The notes below the pieces were generated by a model. It was not told where the DNA came from. It made no database searches and was given only the letters and a program-made list of their open reading frames with translations. Below, in pieces: positions 32,831 through 45,094 of a DNA stretch of 64,000 bases. Numbering within the stretch: the stretch's first letter is position 1; the number at the start of each line of letters is the position of its first letter. This DNA comes from Ophiostoma sp. CBS 140.51 (lineage: Eukaryota; Ascomycota; Sordariomycetes; Ophiostomatales; Ophiostomataceae): NCBI GenBank assembly GCA_029298735.1, contig JANSLP010000054.1, positions 62,001-126,000 of the forward strand, written 5' to 3'. Both the position numbers and the translations under genes were made by a program.

Positions 32831-35800
32831 CGGGAGGGGGCGAAGAAGATGAAGGCACACAAGATATGTGTGTCATGTTGAGTTTCTTTATGTTTGTCAA
32901 GCGTCTTATATGTACTTTTAACGACACCAGCCGCCAGCATTACGGTATTAGAAAAATTCAGGGATATTCTTTTGTGTTCTTATCAGTTGCTACTATTGAC
33001 TATGCCTTTATCAGTCTCTAGGTGCAGTGGACGCTGTACATTGTACGTCTCTTATTGTCACAAATTCTACGATGAATAGAAGTGTGTTGAGTTCTATGAA
33101 GCTTGACCTCAAATCCATTCAATTGATGTTCACCGTTGTATCGTCGTACATTTGCATACGCCGTTTATGGAAGATGCCGTTGCACACACACACATCAGAG
33201 TTGTAGTGGCTCTTTATTATCCTCTACTTTGCCGTTTTTGTTGGGGTAGACAGGGAAAGTCCTATGAAGAAAGAGGGGTGGAGAGCTGCCGGAGACGGAG
33301 GCGGGGAGGGTCGTGTCTGTCCATCCTCCAGGCTTCTACTAGGCAGGAAGCACACGAGTCAGGACGGCAGTGGTGGGCTGTGGGCAGACAGGACGTGCAG
33401 TAGGGTCGTGGGGCTTCCATGAGTGGAGTCCTGGAGCCAGCAGCTTGGCCCTCTTCCTTGGAGACGGAGTTACTTATTATTGAGCTTCCAGCAGTCAGGA
33501 TATTGGCATTATCAAGCCAGTCATGCTGCCGTTCCTCCGGCTTCCGGATGTCCAAAGGAAGGAGCAAAGAGAGGGACCGGAAGGGAAGGTGAGGGGAAAG
33601 ATATCGTGGAACGGGATTTATTTTCCTTGCCAGCCTTCCACTGCAAGAGAGCTACAGCTACCTGTATCGGGGCTAGTATGTCAATGAAAAGACTCTCAAA
33701 AAGAGACCTTGAAATGAGGTCTCTATTGTGTGGAATTGTGTGGAATTGAGCAAAATAGCTGTCCAAAGAGAGTAGCAAAAAGCCAAGAAGTTACCATAAA
33801 CAAAAACTGTGAGAACGCAAATAAAAATAGTTTCGTAAACGCAATGAAATAAACAATGAGTTGAACCATGGAGGTTTGAGGAAACCGCCCAAGGTCCTGG
33901 TTCTGAATTCCCCTCCCCCGAGAACGGGAGCTGGGAAACAAGCTGACGTCCAGTCCAAAACGGAAAATCGAAGACGGCCGGACGCCCCTCCTCCCCAAAA
34001 ATGGCGCCGTTTGTTGGAAGAAGAGTTAGCCCCTCTTTCGCGAAGAAGTCGTCAGCCCGCTTTCCCCCAACAAGGGTGGGCAGAGAATGAAAATAAGACA
34101 ACACGTAAAAGGAATCAAGAAAAGAACGCAAAAAACCGACGAGAAAAGACTCAAGAAAATGCCAATGGTGGATTGAAAAATGACGCAAGAAAACAACAAT
34201 GGTATAAGACCAACGAAAATACACAGTATACAACAAGAACAGCTCTTCCCACTCCATTCAAACTGAGCAGAAAACCATCGGGCAAAGAAACTCGGACAGC
34301 TTCCGATTCCGATGTCCGTATCGCGCCAAATAAAAACACAGAAAAAAATGCAAGCTTGACGCCTCTTTTCTGAAGAGACCCGCCCCCTCTAAGCTATCCA
34401 AAAAGCAACAAAACAGGGCCAAAGGTCAAAAGGGAAAAGGGAAAAGGGAAAGCCCGATCTGGGCCTCTATTATGCATGGCTTGCATGGCAGTTGGGATCC
34501 AGCCAAAAAAAAAACGCGGCTCCCAAGAAAAGTGACCTCCCTACTTTCCACTCACTCACTTTCTCTTGTCGTCTTCCTTTGCCCCTCTCTTCCTTTTTGT
34601 TCTTTTCCATTACCCCAGGTCTCCACCGAAAACCGGACCCAGCCAAAACACCATCTCTCAACGCGCAAAGAAAGCTCACTTCGCTTGATGCTTGCCCGCC
34701 CCAAATGTGAGGCGGGTGTGAGACGGGCGGCGGCCTTCCATCTTCCGTTTCGCCCGCCATCCACCACCATCCCACATCCCAATTATCGATTGATGGTCAG
34801 CTTTCCAGAGCTCTCCTCCCTGACGCCCCCGTCTCGACTCCCTCCATTTCTCCCCTCGTCTCGTTAGCTTCTCCACTCTCTTTTGTTATCCTGGTCTTTT
34901 GAGCTTGGTTTCGTTCCTTTTTTGGGGTCATCCCGTCTGTCTCTCTTTTGTCTTTTTGCTGGTCTCGTGCATCACCAAAATGCACCAAGCCCCGTTGTTT
35001 CTCTTCTCTCGTCGTTTCTTTCGCGCCATTCTTGTCCATCCATGCGCTCTTTTTTGCGGTACTCTTGGCTCGTCTCACGCCATTCGTCCACTCCGGATAT
35101 TCCTTCTCCATTGTTTTTTTGTGCTTTTTTTGTATGATTTGCTGGTTATGCTGATTTTGGTACAGGGTCGTCTCGTAGTCGTAGTCGTACACGCCGTTTT
35201 TGGTAGTGCATCTGTTGATTCTCATGGTGGGACGCCCCCACCACGCTTGCTGCAGAAGGCACACGGCAGGGGTAATAATAATAGGATGAGATGGGGATGG
35301 GGTCGTGGCGTCGCCGCTTGTTCGTCGATGCGTGTGTGTGTGGGATGCACACGCAGGGCAGGGGTGGTACTCGTTGATAGGTCGGGATGTTCGTTTTGCT
35401 CTTCTGGAAAGTCTGATACACGCAGACAAGAAGCGGTTTACCTACAACCTAGACATTTTCCAAAAAGGGAAAGAAAAGAAAAACAGATCAGCAAAGCTTG
35501 GCCTTTTAAAGCTGGGTTTGTTTGTTTGCACGAAGATTGTGTGATTCGTGTTTTTGCTCTTGCTATATTGTTTGGGTCTATTGGTCCAAAGCCAGAAAAA
35601 AAGCAGCCGTTTGTTTCCTTAAAAGGTTTCGAAAGCAAAAGCAATTTGGTTATGCAAAGCCTTTCTATTCCCTCCTTTTTTTGTTGTATTTTTTGGTCTT
35701 ACGTCGAAAAGAATGTGCAGACTCCTTCCGTGCGTGTGTGATCAATCAACCTTCTGTTGGCGCTGGGTAGTCCGCCTCTTGTTGTGTCGCACTAGGCTTC

Positions 35801-35936
35801 ACAGCGTTGAGGTGAGGAGACACCGCTTGCGACAAAAGGGGGCTGTTGTGCTTTGGGATATTTTTTTCTTGGTGTAATGCGCAAAACAAAAAAGGCAAAG
35901 GGGGTCGGGCACTAGTTAAGTGGGAAGGGGGAGCAA
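32831..35936. other. Convergent 3.1-kb gap with no supported gene
   Basis: This lies between the 3' ends of TRS33 and malate dehydrogenase. Open frames here (for example 33861-34373 and 34899-35741 plus) begin at non-ATG codons or encode low-complexity sequence without family signs. Purine- and pyrimidine-rich runs are frequent. This is long for a tail-to-tail gap, so an unseen non-coding transcript or small multi-exon gene is possible. Confidence 0.45.
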
Positions 35937-37360
35937 TCACTTTTGTGCGGGAGGCTTGTTGGCGAAGACAACGCCCTTGGAGATGTTGTCCTTCAGGCCG
36001 CCGATGGCCTTCTCCAGCAGCTTCTTCTCCTGCTCGGTAATGTCGCCGAGGACGTCGATGGCCTTCTCGGCACCGTTGGGCTGTAACACACGAGTCAGCA
36101 CAAAATGGTTACACAATAAGAGGGGGAGGGGGAGAGGGTCAACGTACGCCAAGCTCAATGGGGACGGAGAAGAAGTCAACACCGGTCTTCTTCGCGATCT
36201 CCTCGCCGCCGGGAACACCGGGCAGGTAGACGTAGCTGGGCTCGACAAGGCCCTTGGCGCCCTTGACGGCCTTCAGCAGCTTCTCAGCGAAGCTATTTTG
36301 CTATTAGCATCATGCAATCAACAGCATAAGAAACCGTAAGGTGTGACATACCGGTAGCCAGCGTAGGCCATGGAGAGGGTGGCAGAGCCAGCACCGTCCT
36401 TGGCCTTGACGACCTCATCACCACCGAACTGGACGCGGTTGACGAGCGCGTCGTACTTGTCGGCGGGGATGCTGACGGAGGGCTTGACCTGGCTGAACAG
36501 GGGGACGATGGTCTCGCCGGAGTGGCCGCCGATAACGGGGACAGTCAGCTCCTGGGGGTTAGCCTTGCCGACGATCTCAGCAACGAAGGTCTCAGCGCGG
36601 ACAATGTCGAGGGTGGTGACACCGAACAGGCGCTGGGGGTTGAAGACACCGGCAGCCTTGAGGACCTCGGCGGAGATGGGGACCGTGGAGTTGACGGGGT
36701 TGGAGATGACCAGGATGAAGGCCTTGGGGGCGACCTCGGCGGCGACCTCAATGAGGCCCTTGACGATGCCAGCGTTGATGTTGAACAGATCGTCACGGGT
36801 CATGCCGGGCTTGCGGGGAATGCCAGCGGGGATGACAATGATGTCGGCATCCTTGAAGGCGGCCTTGGCGCCGTCGTTGGCGGGCAGGAAGCCAGCAATC
36901 TTCTACACGGGCTGTTAGAGACGGGGATGAGAGCAGTCGGTGTAAAGTGGAGCTGCCTCGGTTCCGCAGCCACCGAAAGAATGTAAAACTTACGGCGTTG
37001 GAAGAGATGTGAGACAGGTCAGCGGCAACGCCGGGGGTGTTGACAACATCGTACAGAGCAAGCTCGTCGACGAGAGGGCACAACTTCAGGAGCAGCGACA
37101 GGGGCTAAAAAGCGCGTTGTTAGTACTCGCTGCCAGCTCAAAAAATGAAAGAAACAGAAAAGGCATGAAAAGGGCGCATCACGAACCTGTCCGATACCGC
37201 CAGAGGCGCCAGCAACAACTGCCAAAACGAGTCAGTCTCAAGCTCTCCAAAGCTAGCCGGGCATAGCATTGAGCTTGGGTGCTCGCCCAAGCCAATTCGC
37301 GCCACTCTGCAAACCTCAAGAGCCAGCCAAAAAGGACAGAAACCTACCGGCCTTGACCAT
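35937..37360 (-). CDS. NAD-dependent malate dehydrogenase, cytosolic type
   Basis: Six exons on the minus strand (37360-37348, 37218-37187, 37104-36994, 36902-36352, 36292-36148, 36080-35937) give 331 residues. The enzyme interconverts malate and oxaloacetate with NAD. The start MVKAVVAGASGGIGQ holds the NAD-binding GXXGXXG loop directly at the N-terminus, so there is no mitochondrial presequence. The C-terminus PPAQK is not a peroxisomal PTS1. Substrate and catalytic residues are in place: R82 and R88 in the mobile loop (IPRKPGMTRDD), D151 and R154 in LDIVR, and H179 in VIGGHSGE. A 13-base first exon is unusual but required to make the frame. In metabolism it would pair with PEPCK in gluconeogenic flow. 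Confidence 0.96.
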
Positions 37361-40261
37361 GATGGGCAAATGTGTTTTTTTTTGAGGTAAAAGGGGGAGA
37401 GAATGCGTTTGCGGTGTTGCTTGATGCTCTGATGAGAAAAAACTGCGGGGTAGGAGCTGGAAGGCTTTTTAGAGGAAGCGCGTCACTGTTAGCGAAATGC
37501 AGAGCTTGATGTATTTGAAGCCTGGCGCGAGGCGGCGAGAGGATGAAGACAGGACAATGTTTACCTGGAGATATGCGGTTTATTCGGAAATTCGGAGAAT
37601 GTCTAGGGAAGAAGAGAAGAAAGGAGAAGAGAGAAAGAGAAGAAAGGAAAGAAGGAGAAGGAAAATAGACGAAGAATGGAGACTGGAGAAAGAAGGCCGA
37701 GGCGATCAGAATTAAGGCAGGAGAGACCGAGGCGGGGGACTAGCGACAGTGGCAAGCCAAACGTTGGGGTGCTGTTGATTGTCATAACACGTCTTAATTC
37801 CCCGTACTTTACAGCGTGGACCAGGTGGGAACATACGTGTAAGGAAAGCGCAAGGGGAAAACACCTCGAATAATAGCGGGGTCCTTCTTCACTCTGCCTC
37901 TATTTTTTCCGTGACGCCAACGCCGCGCCGGCCGAGCCAAAATGTCTCCCCTTTGCAACTTCCTTGCTGGGGACTTTGCATGTGCCTGGGGCCCGTGGCC
38001 GCTCTTGCTCTTGCTATGGGACCGCTTCACACCTGACAGTAGGAGCGACCTACCACCGTTTTGGTCACACATATTGTGGACAACTAACACAAGCATGCTC
38101 CTTTCCTTGTCCCCATGGTTGCCCTCCATTGCTCCTTCCCTTCATCCCGCACTCCATACACACACCTCCCACGTCCGCATTCACCATTTTGTAATTCTCT
38201 TGCCTAACCAGCCGTCTCTGCATTTGCTTGACCATTTTCTCCTGCCGCCCCTGTATCGCCTCTCGCGCTACAGTCGCGCCTGCTAAATTCATCCAGTTGT
38301 TCCGTAACCTAAAGACGACTACGATATACGGCAGAAGCGGATGTGGAAGTGGCGGTAGGTACATATCAGATGGTGTCCGTAAACGGTAGTCCGATTCCAA
38401 CTGCAATACCGTTTGATACGAAGTAGAGTAAGCAGAACGGCGGGCCTATCTAACGCTGAGCGCCCCTGACCAACAGGCAAAGTACGCCAACAAGGGGCGC
38501 TTTCGTCATCCTCACCAACACATCCCAAAATTGGCACCAAAATGTCTTACTCTGACCTTTCACAAAACCATATCCCGAACTGCCCTGTTGAATCAAGCAA
38601 CTACTCACATCAACTGCCCGGCGAGATAGTACGGCTGTTCGATACATACCCCTAGCCGTCGTGCTGCTGTTCTGCCCGATCTCTCCCGTTTGCGATCTTG
38701 ATATCGCGAGCATCCGTGAAAAGCTACTCGCGCCAGCCAACAAAAAGCGTCCACGACTTCGCTTAGGAGATAACTGACAACCGACACTTACTAGAAAATA
38801 CTCGCAATATCCGAGTTTCCTGTGCTTGTTTTCGTCGCGGCCGGCGACGCTCCGTGGAACGACTTCTCCCGACTACACTTGCCGAAATATACGCCGTTCC
38901 GAGAAAGTATCAACATATATCCCAGGGCACCGGTCTACACCGGCTAGGGTGTCTCCAGTTCCTCTTGCCTTGAATCTATATACGGAGTGTCCCTATTGGC
39001 TCTCCTGAGCCTCACCTCGCGACCTCGCGCCTAGCTTCCTTTTTTCTGCTCCAGCGGCCTGGCCCTCTCCGGGAGCCTTGTCTTGTTTTCTTGGACTCCT
39101 TGGGACTTTAATGGACTTTACTAGACCTCTCTGTACTTGTTGGGTCCAATAATCGTGGCGTACGCGAAATCGCGAAATCTGGCCGGCACCGCGCAAAAAG
39201 AGCCATCCTCGGCTGGTTCGGGACCTGTCGGAAGCCGGTCCGACTTTGACACGAGATATCAATGTGTGCAATTCACTATTGAGAAACGAGGCAAGGCTGA
39301 CAGTTTTCGTAAAATCGTTTTAGGCGGGAGTTTTAATTGATCCCAGAAATGTAAAATCCATTTGCGACTTTTGTCTTGCATATCGAACACGTCTGGTGTC
39401 ATCACTGACGTCTGATATTCACGTGCAAATCCGGGCGCCATGTGAATTTGGCCACCACCACCCGGGGGGTGGAGGGCTCCATAATAATACCGTTGGGTCC
39501 TGGCTCGCCGAGTGCGAGTGCACGGTCTCCAACCAGGGGGTTTCTTTGTCGAAGAAGTTGGAGAGAGTGCATTGGGGAAAGATGAGCAGACCATTTGACA
39601 TTTGCTGGTGGCATTCTGTCTTCAAGCTTGTGATAAGGTGGCCGCCTCGCAATCCTGTGATAGCCATGATTGTTGACATAACAGTCAACGCTCTGACCAT
39701 CGAAACAGATCGCAATGGATCGCAACATATCGCAACAGGTCGGACTCGGCCAGTCATTCCTCACTCATTCAACACTTGCATCGTCAAGTTCGTGTCTTGA
39801 TTTTTGTGAAGATTTCAATTTTTTTAGTCCAATTTTGCTATTTGATTTCATGAAAACGATCCGGTTCTCATCCCAGGGCCCCTTTCTGATTTGGTTTTTC
39901 TGTTTTCCCTGTCCCAGTCCCAGCAACAATACTTCTCTTCGCGAGGAGATGTGCAGGACACGAGCAGACCTTTCCCCCGCTTGGGAGAAGGAGAAAGGGT
40001 GGAGGAGAGAACATTGGTGATGTAACACAATAGTTCGTCCTCCCTCCCTCCCAATATGCCAAAGTATGTGAGAGAACCGTTGGTTTTGTTTTCTCTCCCA
40101 TTTTTCTCTTTTTCGAGGTTTTGCTTTGCCAGCCCGGAAACCGTACACCGTCATCAAACACACACACACATCAGATATATGCAACAACAGCAACAACGAA
40201 CATTACATGTCGTTCCACCCCGCACGCTCCTTTTTAAGCCAAAATACCAGCATCACCCTCT
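37361..40261. other. 2.9-kb gap with no supported gene
   Basis: It includes the malate dehydrogenase promoter (near 37361-38000) and the 3' region of the eL28 gene. Frames such as 39402-39764 minus and 39137-39340 plus show no family resemblance. A run of three ATCGCAA words lies at about 39708-39736. I cannot assign anything else. Confidence 0.45.
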
Positions 40262-41333
40262 TTACGAGGACTCAGCGGCCTTCTGGGCGGCCTTGCCGCG
40301 GAGCTTGGGCTCGGGGTCGGCTTTGACGGGGCGCTGCGAGCGGCGGATAGCAGAGGCGCGGGAGACGGCAGCGGCGCGCAGGTCAGCACGGTAGCCGGTC
40401 TTGGCGACCATGGTGGCGACGGAGCGGTAGGTCCTGGTTTGGTTAGTATACTGACGTACACCATTGACATGCTGGTACCATTGACATGCTGGTGGAGGAC
40501 TGGTTGCAACTCACTTTCTTGCGGACTTGTTGGCACCCTGGTTGGAGGTGGTGCGGCCAGCGGCGGGCTTGTTGCCAGCCTTGGTCTTGGAGATGACCGA
40601 GACACCACCCTCCTTGTTGGCGACAACACCGACGGCCTTGACGGATATGTTAGTCTTGACGTCTCTCTTTCCAATGGTTCACTCTCTGTGACGCAATGCG
40701 ACCATCAATCTCTTATTGTCAGTCTCCTCCAAGATCAATACCACGGGCGCATCGGCTTCGGTCGTCGTTGAGTTGCAGTCGTCGTATAGTCGTAAAGCAG
40801 ATAGAGAGTCTAACCGTCCGTGGTATCGTGGAGAAGACTAGCAGTGATAGAAAGCTGGTCGTATTGCGCATCGTCGAAACTTCATCATCTCGGATGTCCC
40901 TCGATCGAGTTGATCCTCCCCAAAATCAAAATCGTACCTTGTCGTTGACGAAACCGGCGTACTGTAAAAGTTGACGTTAGTTTCTGCATGCAATTGACCA
41001 AAAAATCTTCGATCGCCGCGAATCCAGCGATTCTCTCGACATCGTGGTGTTTGTTCGATCAGTTCGTACCTTGCGGCTGTTGACGTTCAGCAGGTTAAGG
41101 GGGTCGCGCGAGAACTGGACCTTGGCGTTCTTGGTGCGCTTGACCAGGAACGAGTTCTGGTCGCCTAAAGATAATAAAAGTCAGATCGTTGTTCGTCGTC
41201 GTGCATTCCTTCGTGTCTATAGCCTCCTCGTCCTCGTTCTGTTCTCGATCTTCAATCTCTCGCTCGGGATGGATGGTGTTGACATACGGACGATCTCCCA
41301 GACCAGGTCAGCCGAAACGTTGGGGGTAGTCAT
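40262..41333 (-). CDS. RPL28: 60S ribosomal protein eL28
   Basis: Five exons on the minus strand (41333-41288, 41164-41070, 40961-40938, 40636-40515, 40433-40262) give 152 residues. The protein fits the eL28 (L28e) family: SADLVWEIVRDQNSFLVKRT at the N-terminus, RTTSNQGANKSARKTYRSVA in the middle, and YRADLRAAAVSRASAIRRSQ towards the basic C-terminus. eL28 is a large-subunit protein of most eukaryotes including filamentous fungi but is missing from Saccharomyces cerevisiae. This argues against a budding-yeast origin. The third coding exon is only 24 bases, and the intron after it is 301 bases, the longest in the gene. 'RPL28' here means eL28, not the yeast gene of that name (uL15). Confidence 0.93.
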
Positions 41334-42202
41334 TTTGAATGTGTGGTGGTTTTTTGTTGATTTTTGGAGAAAAACTGAACAAATGGGCGTAAAATCGTGA
41401 TGATGTCGTGAACGTTGCAAAGAGGGAGCTTTTCGTCGACTATCTCGAAATTTCGCTAACTAATTTTTTTCCCACTCGATTTTCCGCCTACAGGCTTGGT
41501 TGGGCCCCTCTCTCACAGCAAACACCACCAATCCCGCGCGCTGTAGCGCAGCTGGGGCAGTCCAATTTTTTCACCCATTCATTCAAGTTTGTGGGTTCGT
41601 CAGTTATCCACTTCAGGGCAAGTATTTTCTTTCATCCGGTATGCATTTAGGAGGCAGAGACTGCATTAAATGCATATCTCAAACTTAATGATATATGCGA
41701 GCTGACATAAACATTAACGAGAGGCTGAATTTACGCGCCAAGACGACGCGCGTAAAAGAGGGGCTTACTAAGATCTGCAACCTGAGGCAAGCCTGCTGCG
41801 AAACGCTGTATGCGGCGCAATACTGGCTCCTTTCTCCCTCGTAAGACGGGCCTGCGTCACCCCATCTAACACTGCCTCGTCTTTCTTTGTTTCGTTGGCA
41901 AGCCAGATACCAACGCGTCCTCCCGTTTCTCGTCTATTCGAGTGAGATTTTGACAGTTTTGACTTTTCGTTTTATTCTTCATCCCTCTGCGGAGACTCTC
42001 ATGGCCTAAGAAGCTTCTGTCCCTCGGGGTCACAGGCGACGCTCTTCCCACGATTTTTACTACCGGTTTCAGCTCCTACCCTCCGAGACATCCGACTTTG
42101 GACGACCGTTTTTGCTCAACAAGCTAAATACGAAGCTTCGTCGGCCACTTAATTACTCCCTTAACACCACACCACTCAGTCGCCGCATCTATACCCCTCG
42201 CC
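41334..42202. promoter_or_regulatory. Divergent promoter between eL28 and the small membrane protein gene
   Basis: About 870 bases. A short stretch TAGCGCAGCTGG at about 41544 resembles a tRNA A-box, but no B-box or cloverleaf follows. No coding sequence is supported. Confidence 0.5.
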
Positions 42203-42625
42203 ATGGCTCTCTTCCTCTACGGCCTCGCGCTGCTCGTCATCGTCGCAGGCTCCGTCCTTTACTGGACCCGCCAGCGCTGGATCGCGCCGCTCGTCGCAAC
42301 CGTCCAGTCCGCCACCGACAGCATCTCCGACCGCCTCTCTTCTATTCGGTCGCCCTTCTCCTATACCCGCCTGCCCTCTACGTTCGCAGGCGACGCCGAA
42401 GCCGGCCTGTCCAGCAGCACCTTTGACCTGGCCGGCAATGTCGAGGGCGGCGACAGCCGCGCCGGTCTGGACGATGCCAGCAAGGCCGCGATCCTCAAGA
42501 TTATGAAGAAGCGCCGGCTTCCTTTTGACGAGGCGCGCCGTGTGTACATGGAGCAGCGGTTCAAGGACAACGGTATTGGCGCCGATGGCCGGCCGCGGGA
42601 TCCCAAGTTTGTGAGCTTCTCGTAA
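42203..42625 (+). CDS. Small single-pass membrane protein conserved in filamentous fungi
   Basis: A single exon of 140 residues. Residues 2-20 (ALFLYGLALLVIVAGSVLY) form one membrane segment followed by WTRQRW, so a signal anchor is more likely than a cleaved signal. The C-terminal third (LDDASKAAILKIMKKRRLPF then DEARRVYMEQRFKDNGIG and RPRDPKFVSFS) is highly polar. I recognise it as the conserved part of an uncharacterised Pezizomycotina family. The middle is Ser/Gly-rich. The ATG context CGCCATGGC is strong. Function and compartment are unknown. Confidence 0.82.
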   Translation: MALFLYGLALLVIVAGSVLYWTRQRWIAPLVATVQSATDSISDRLSSIRSPFSYTRLPSTFAGDAEAGLSSSTFDLAGNVEGGDSRAGLDDASKAAILKIMKKRRLPFDEARRVYMEQRFKDNGIGADGRPRDPKFVSFS

Positions 42626-43968
42626 AAGAAGAGGCACGGCACAGTTTAACAGCGAGGGAACGAGAAAGAGGAGGTGCTCTAGACCGGGAGATAACTACGA
42701 AACCTGTGATCCGAGCACACTTCAGGCATGCCGAGCGGTGAACTGCACGAATATACGAGCAACATACGCCAGCTGCGACTCCGAACCCGACCTGTCAACC
42801 GACAACCAACATTCATTTATATTTCCTTATTCTCTATCATCGTTTTAGTACCCTTCGTTCATTTTCTTGCGTCGTTTTTCTTTGTCTTTTTTTTTTCTTT
42901 CCCTATTCTCTATTTTATTCTTGGCGAAGCAATTGTTTGCCGTTTGGCCTTTTCATTTCTTATTTCATATGTCATATGCGGGCGTTTTTCATGCAGGGAC
43001 TTTAATCAAGGGGCTTTGCCGTTGGAAGGCAAGAGTATACATTTTATCTGGCTTCACATGCCATTGAAAACAGCGTGGAGAGGCTGGGATATTAAGGATA
43101 GTGATACATATCCATTCAAACAACATCACATTCTGGTCTGAGGACCAAAACAATAACTGAGAATGCTGAAGGAGGAGCGTCTGTTGAGTAGCGTTTTGTT
43201 GCTTTCCATTTATTCTCTGCAATTCATTACCTCAAGCGAACAATATACTACTTGTTTACTGCCTACCCATTTGACGTTCTTGCGTGTGTGCAAACTTTAA
43301 AATAGGGAATTCAGCCCTTTAAGCCTCGCCGTTACAACTCATGTTGTCAGCAAGTACTAAACCAAACAAAGGGCATATGTCTTCTTTACCGGGGCAATTT
43401 AATGGCTTTCACAGTATATAGATGGGAGATCGGTCTTCTCGTAATATCTTATTTCATTTCTTATTATTTTTCAGTGACAACTGCCAACAAGCCCGAATGT
43501 CCAAATATAAAAAAACGCCAACTTCCAATGACTGACGAATACAAAAAGTGGGATGAGTGTAAAAAAAAAGGGAATATTAAAACTAATAGATGGCCAAAGT
43601 ACTACGACCGACGATGGCAACAATTAAAGAGAAAGGGGGAAATATGAAATATGAAAAGGGGGAAAGATGTAAGCAAAAAGACTATGTACAGGACATACTC
43701 GGGGGCAATGAACACTTTATAAAACATGGGGGGCTTTTTCTGTCGTAACAACTCTTGGTAAAAGAGTATAAAATGTGTGCTCGAATGAGCCTTTTTAAAT
43801 GGAAGGGGGGAGAAAGGTGGAACAATGTCCCTAGTCCGTCAGAAGACAGACTATAGATGCAAATGTGGTTGTGGAGGGTGAAGAGGGAAAACAGAGGCTA
43901 TGAAGAGTTCCGCAGGCGTGTTTAGAATACGAATAACGTGGCTCCCACCTGGCAGATCTGCTTCTCGT
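42626..43968. other. Gap before ERG3 with one doubtful small ORF
   Basis: Both flanking genes end into this 1.3-kb tract. It is AT-richer than the genes around it. Apart from the ORF at 43402-43647, listed separately, nothing coding is seen. Confidence 0.45.
43402..43647 (+). CDS. Possible AT-rich small secreted protein, doubtful
   Basis: An ATG-initiated 81-codon ORF. The first 28 residues look like a signal peptide (MAFTVYRWEIGLLVISYFIS, then YYFSVTTA). The predicted mature part is short, basic and lysine-rich, with only two cysteines (in PECP and DECKKK). Codon choice is AT-rich, unlike every other gene in the window. No family is recognised. It could be a lineage-specific secreted peptide in a tail-to-tail gap or a chance frame in 3' UTR sequence. 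The signal-like start and lack of low complexity are the only support. Confidence 0.3.
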   Translation: MAFTVYRWEIGLLVISYFISYYFSVTTANKPECPNIKKRQLPMTDEYKKWDECKKKGNIKTNRWPKYYDRRWQQLKRKGEI

Positions 43969-45094
43969 TTACCGCGTCTTCTTGGTCTCGGCAGGGTCTA
44001 CCGGGTCGTAGACACGGTCGTCGTCGCCCTCGACGTCCTTGACAATAATCTCCATCTCCTTGACCTGCTTCTTCCAGGTGTCCTTGCTCATCTTGGTCTT
44101 CTTGTCGAAGAGCTCCTGCTCGGGCTCGCGGTAGCTGCCGCCCAGGCGGTCCCAGAGAGTAAAGTACTGGCCGTAGTTGTAATTGAAGGCCAGGTGGTGG
44201 ATGCTATGGCAGGCGGCGCCGTTGATCACCGGGTTGTTGGAGACGTACTCGCCGTCGTGAATCATAATGGTCCAGAAGTTGATGAAGATGAAGAGGAACA
44301 GATAGGCCCACTTCTGCAACGGGAAGAACAACGGGAAGAAGTGGTAGGGCAGGCTCTGCATCCAGCCGTCGACGGGGTGGAAGGCGTAGGAAGCGTAGGG
44401 GGTAGGCATGATCCACTTGTGGTGCGGCTTGTGCAGGTGCTTGTAGATGCGCGGGTGGTGCAGGCCGCGGTGGATAAAGTAGACGAACATGTCGGTGAAG
44501 AAGAGGAACAGGGGAATCTGCGCAATGTCGTACCAGCGGCCCGGGCCCTCGGAGGTGCGCTCGTACATTTTGCAGTAGCCGAGCACCTCGGCGAGGAAGA
44601 AGGGCGCGGTCAGCAGCGCCATGATGGGCATGGCGACGTTGGCCTGATACATCTCGAGCCAGACCTGATTCTTGAGGTATTTGGGGTGCTCCATGGTCTT
44701 CTTGTCGAAGATGAAGACATAGGAGAGGGTCGAGAACATGAAGTAGGTCAACAGACCAAAGAACCTAGCGGGAGGAGTGTGCGTTAGCAAGGTGGTCGTG
44801 GTCTATCATGACCGTGGAGGGAGGTTCAGGCAGCTCAGCTTACCATGTAATCAAGAAGAGGGAGAAATATTGGCGGAAGATATTGTCGCGCGGCACGGAG
44901 GTCTCGTATGCATAGCGCGACGGCTCCAGGGTGAAGAGGAAGCTGGAGGGCTCATACTGCCACGTCGAAAAGGTCTGCGGCGCGGTGCCATTGGTGCCGT
45001 AACCGGCCTTGTATGCGGCGGCGGCGGGCGGGAAGATGGCAGAGTAGCAGTAGTCGAACACGAACGTGTCCATCAGCTCGAGAGCAATATCCAT
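43969..45094 (-). CDS. ERG3: Sterol C5-desaturase (Delta7-sterol 5(6)-desaturase)
   Basis: Two exons on the minus strand, 45094-44844 and 44764-43969, give 348 residues. The intron splits codon W84. The enzyme introduces the C5-C6 double bond in the late ergosterol pathway at the ER, using a di-iron centre. The histidine boxes of the fatty-acid hydroxylase superfamily are complete: HRGLHH (182-187), HKPHH (195-199) and HSIHH (270-274). Several hydrophobic segments (near 80-105, 125-145, 165-182 and 220-252) place it in the membrane. The charged C-terminus (KKQVKEMEIIVKDVEGDDD) is cytosolic in type. In fungi, loss of ERG3 function is linked to azole response. Confidence 0.95.

Noticed and set aside
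33861..34373. A 170-codon lysine/asparagine-rich plus-strand frame
   Set aside because: It begins at TTG and has no internal early ATG. It is low complexity with no family resemblance.
34899..35741. A 280-codon plus-strand open frame between TRS33 and malate dehydrogenase
   Set aside because: It translates pyrimidine-rich sequence into Phe/Leu/Val/Ser runs without domain features, and its ATG context and composition are poor.
41540..41610. tRNA-like A-box (TAGCGCAGCTGG) upstream of eL28
   Set aside because: No matching B-box (GGTTCGANNCC) or acceptor stem could be formed within 90 bases; the later GGGTTCGTCAG does not fit.
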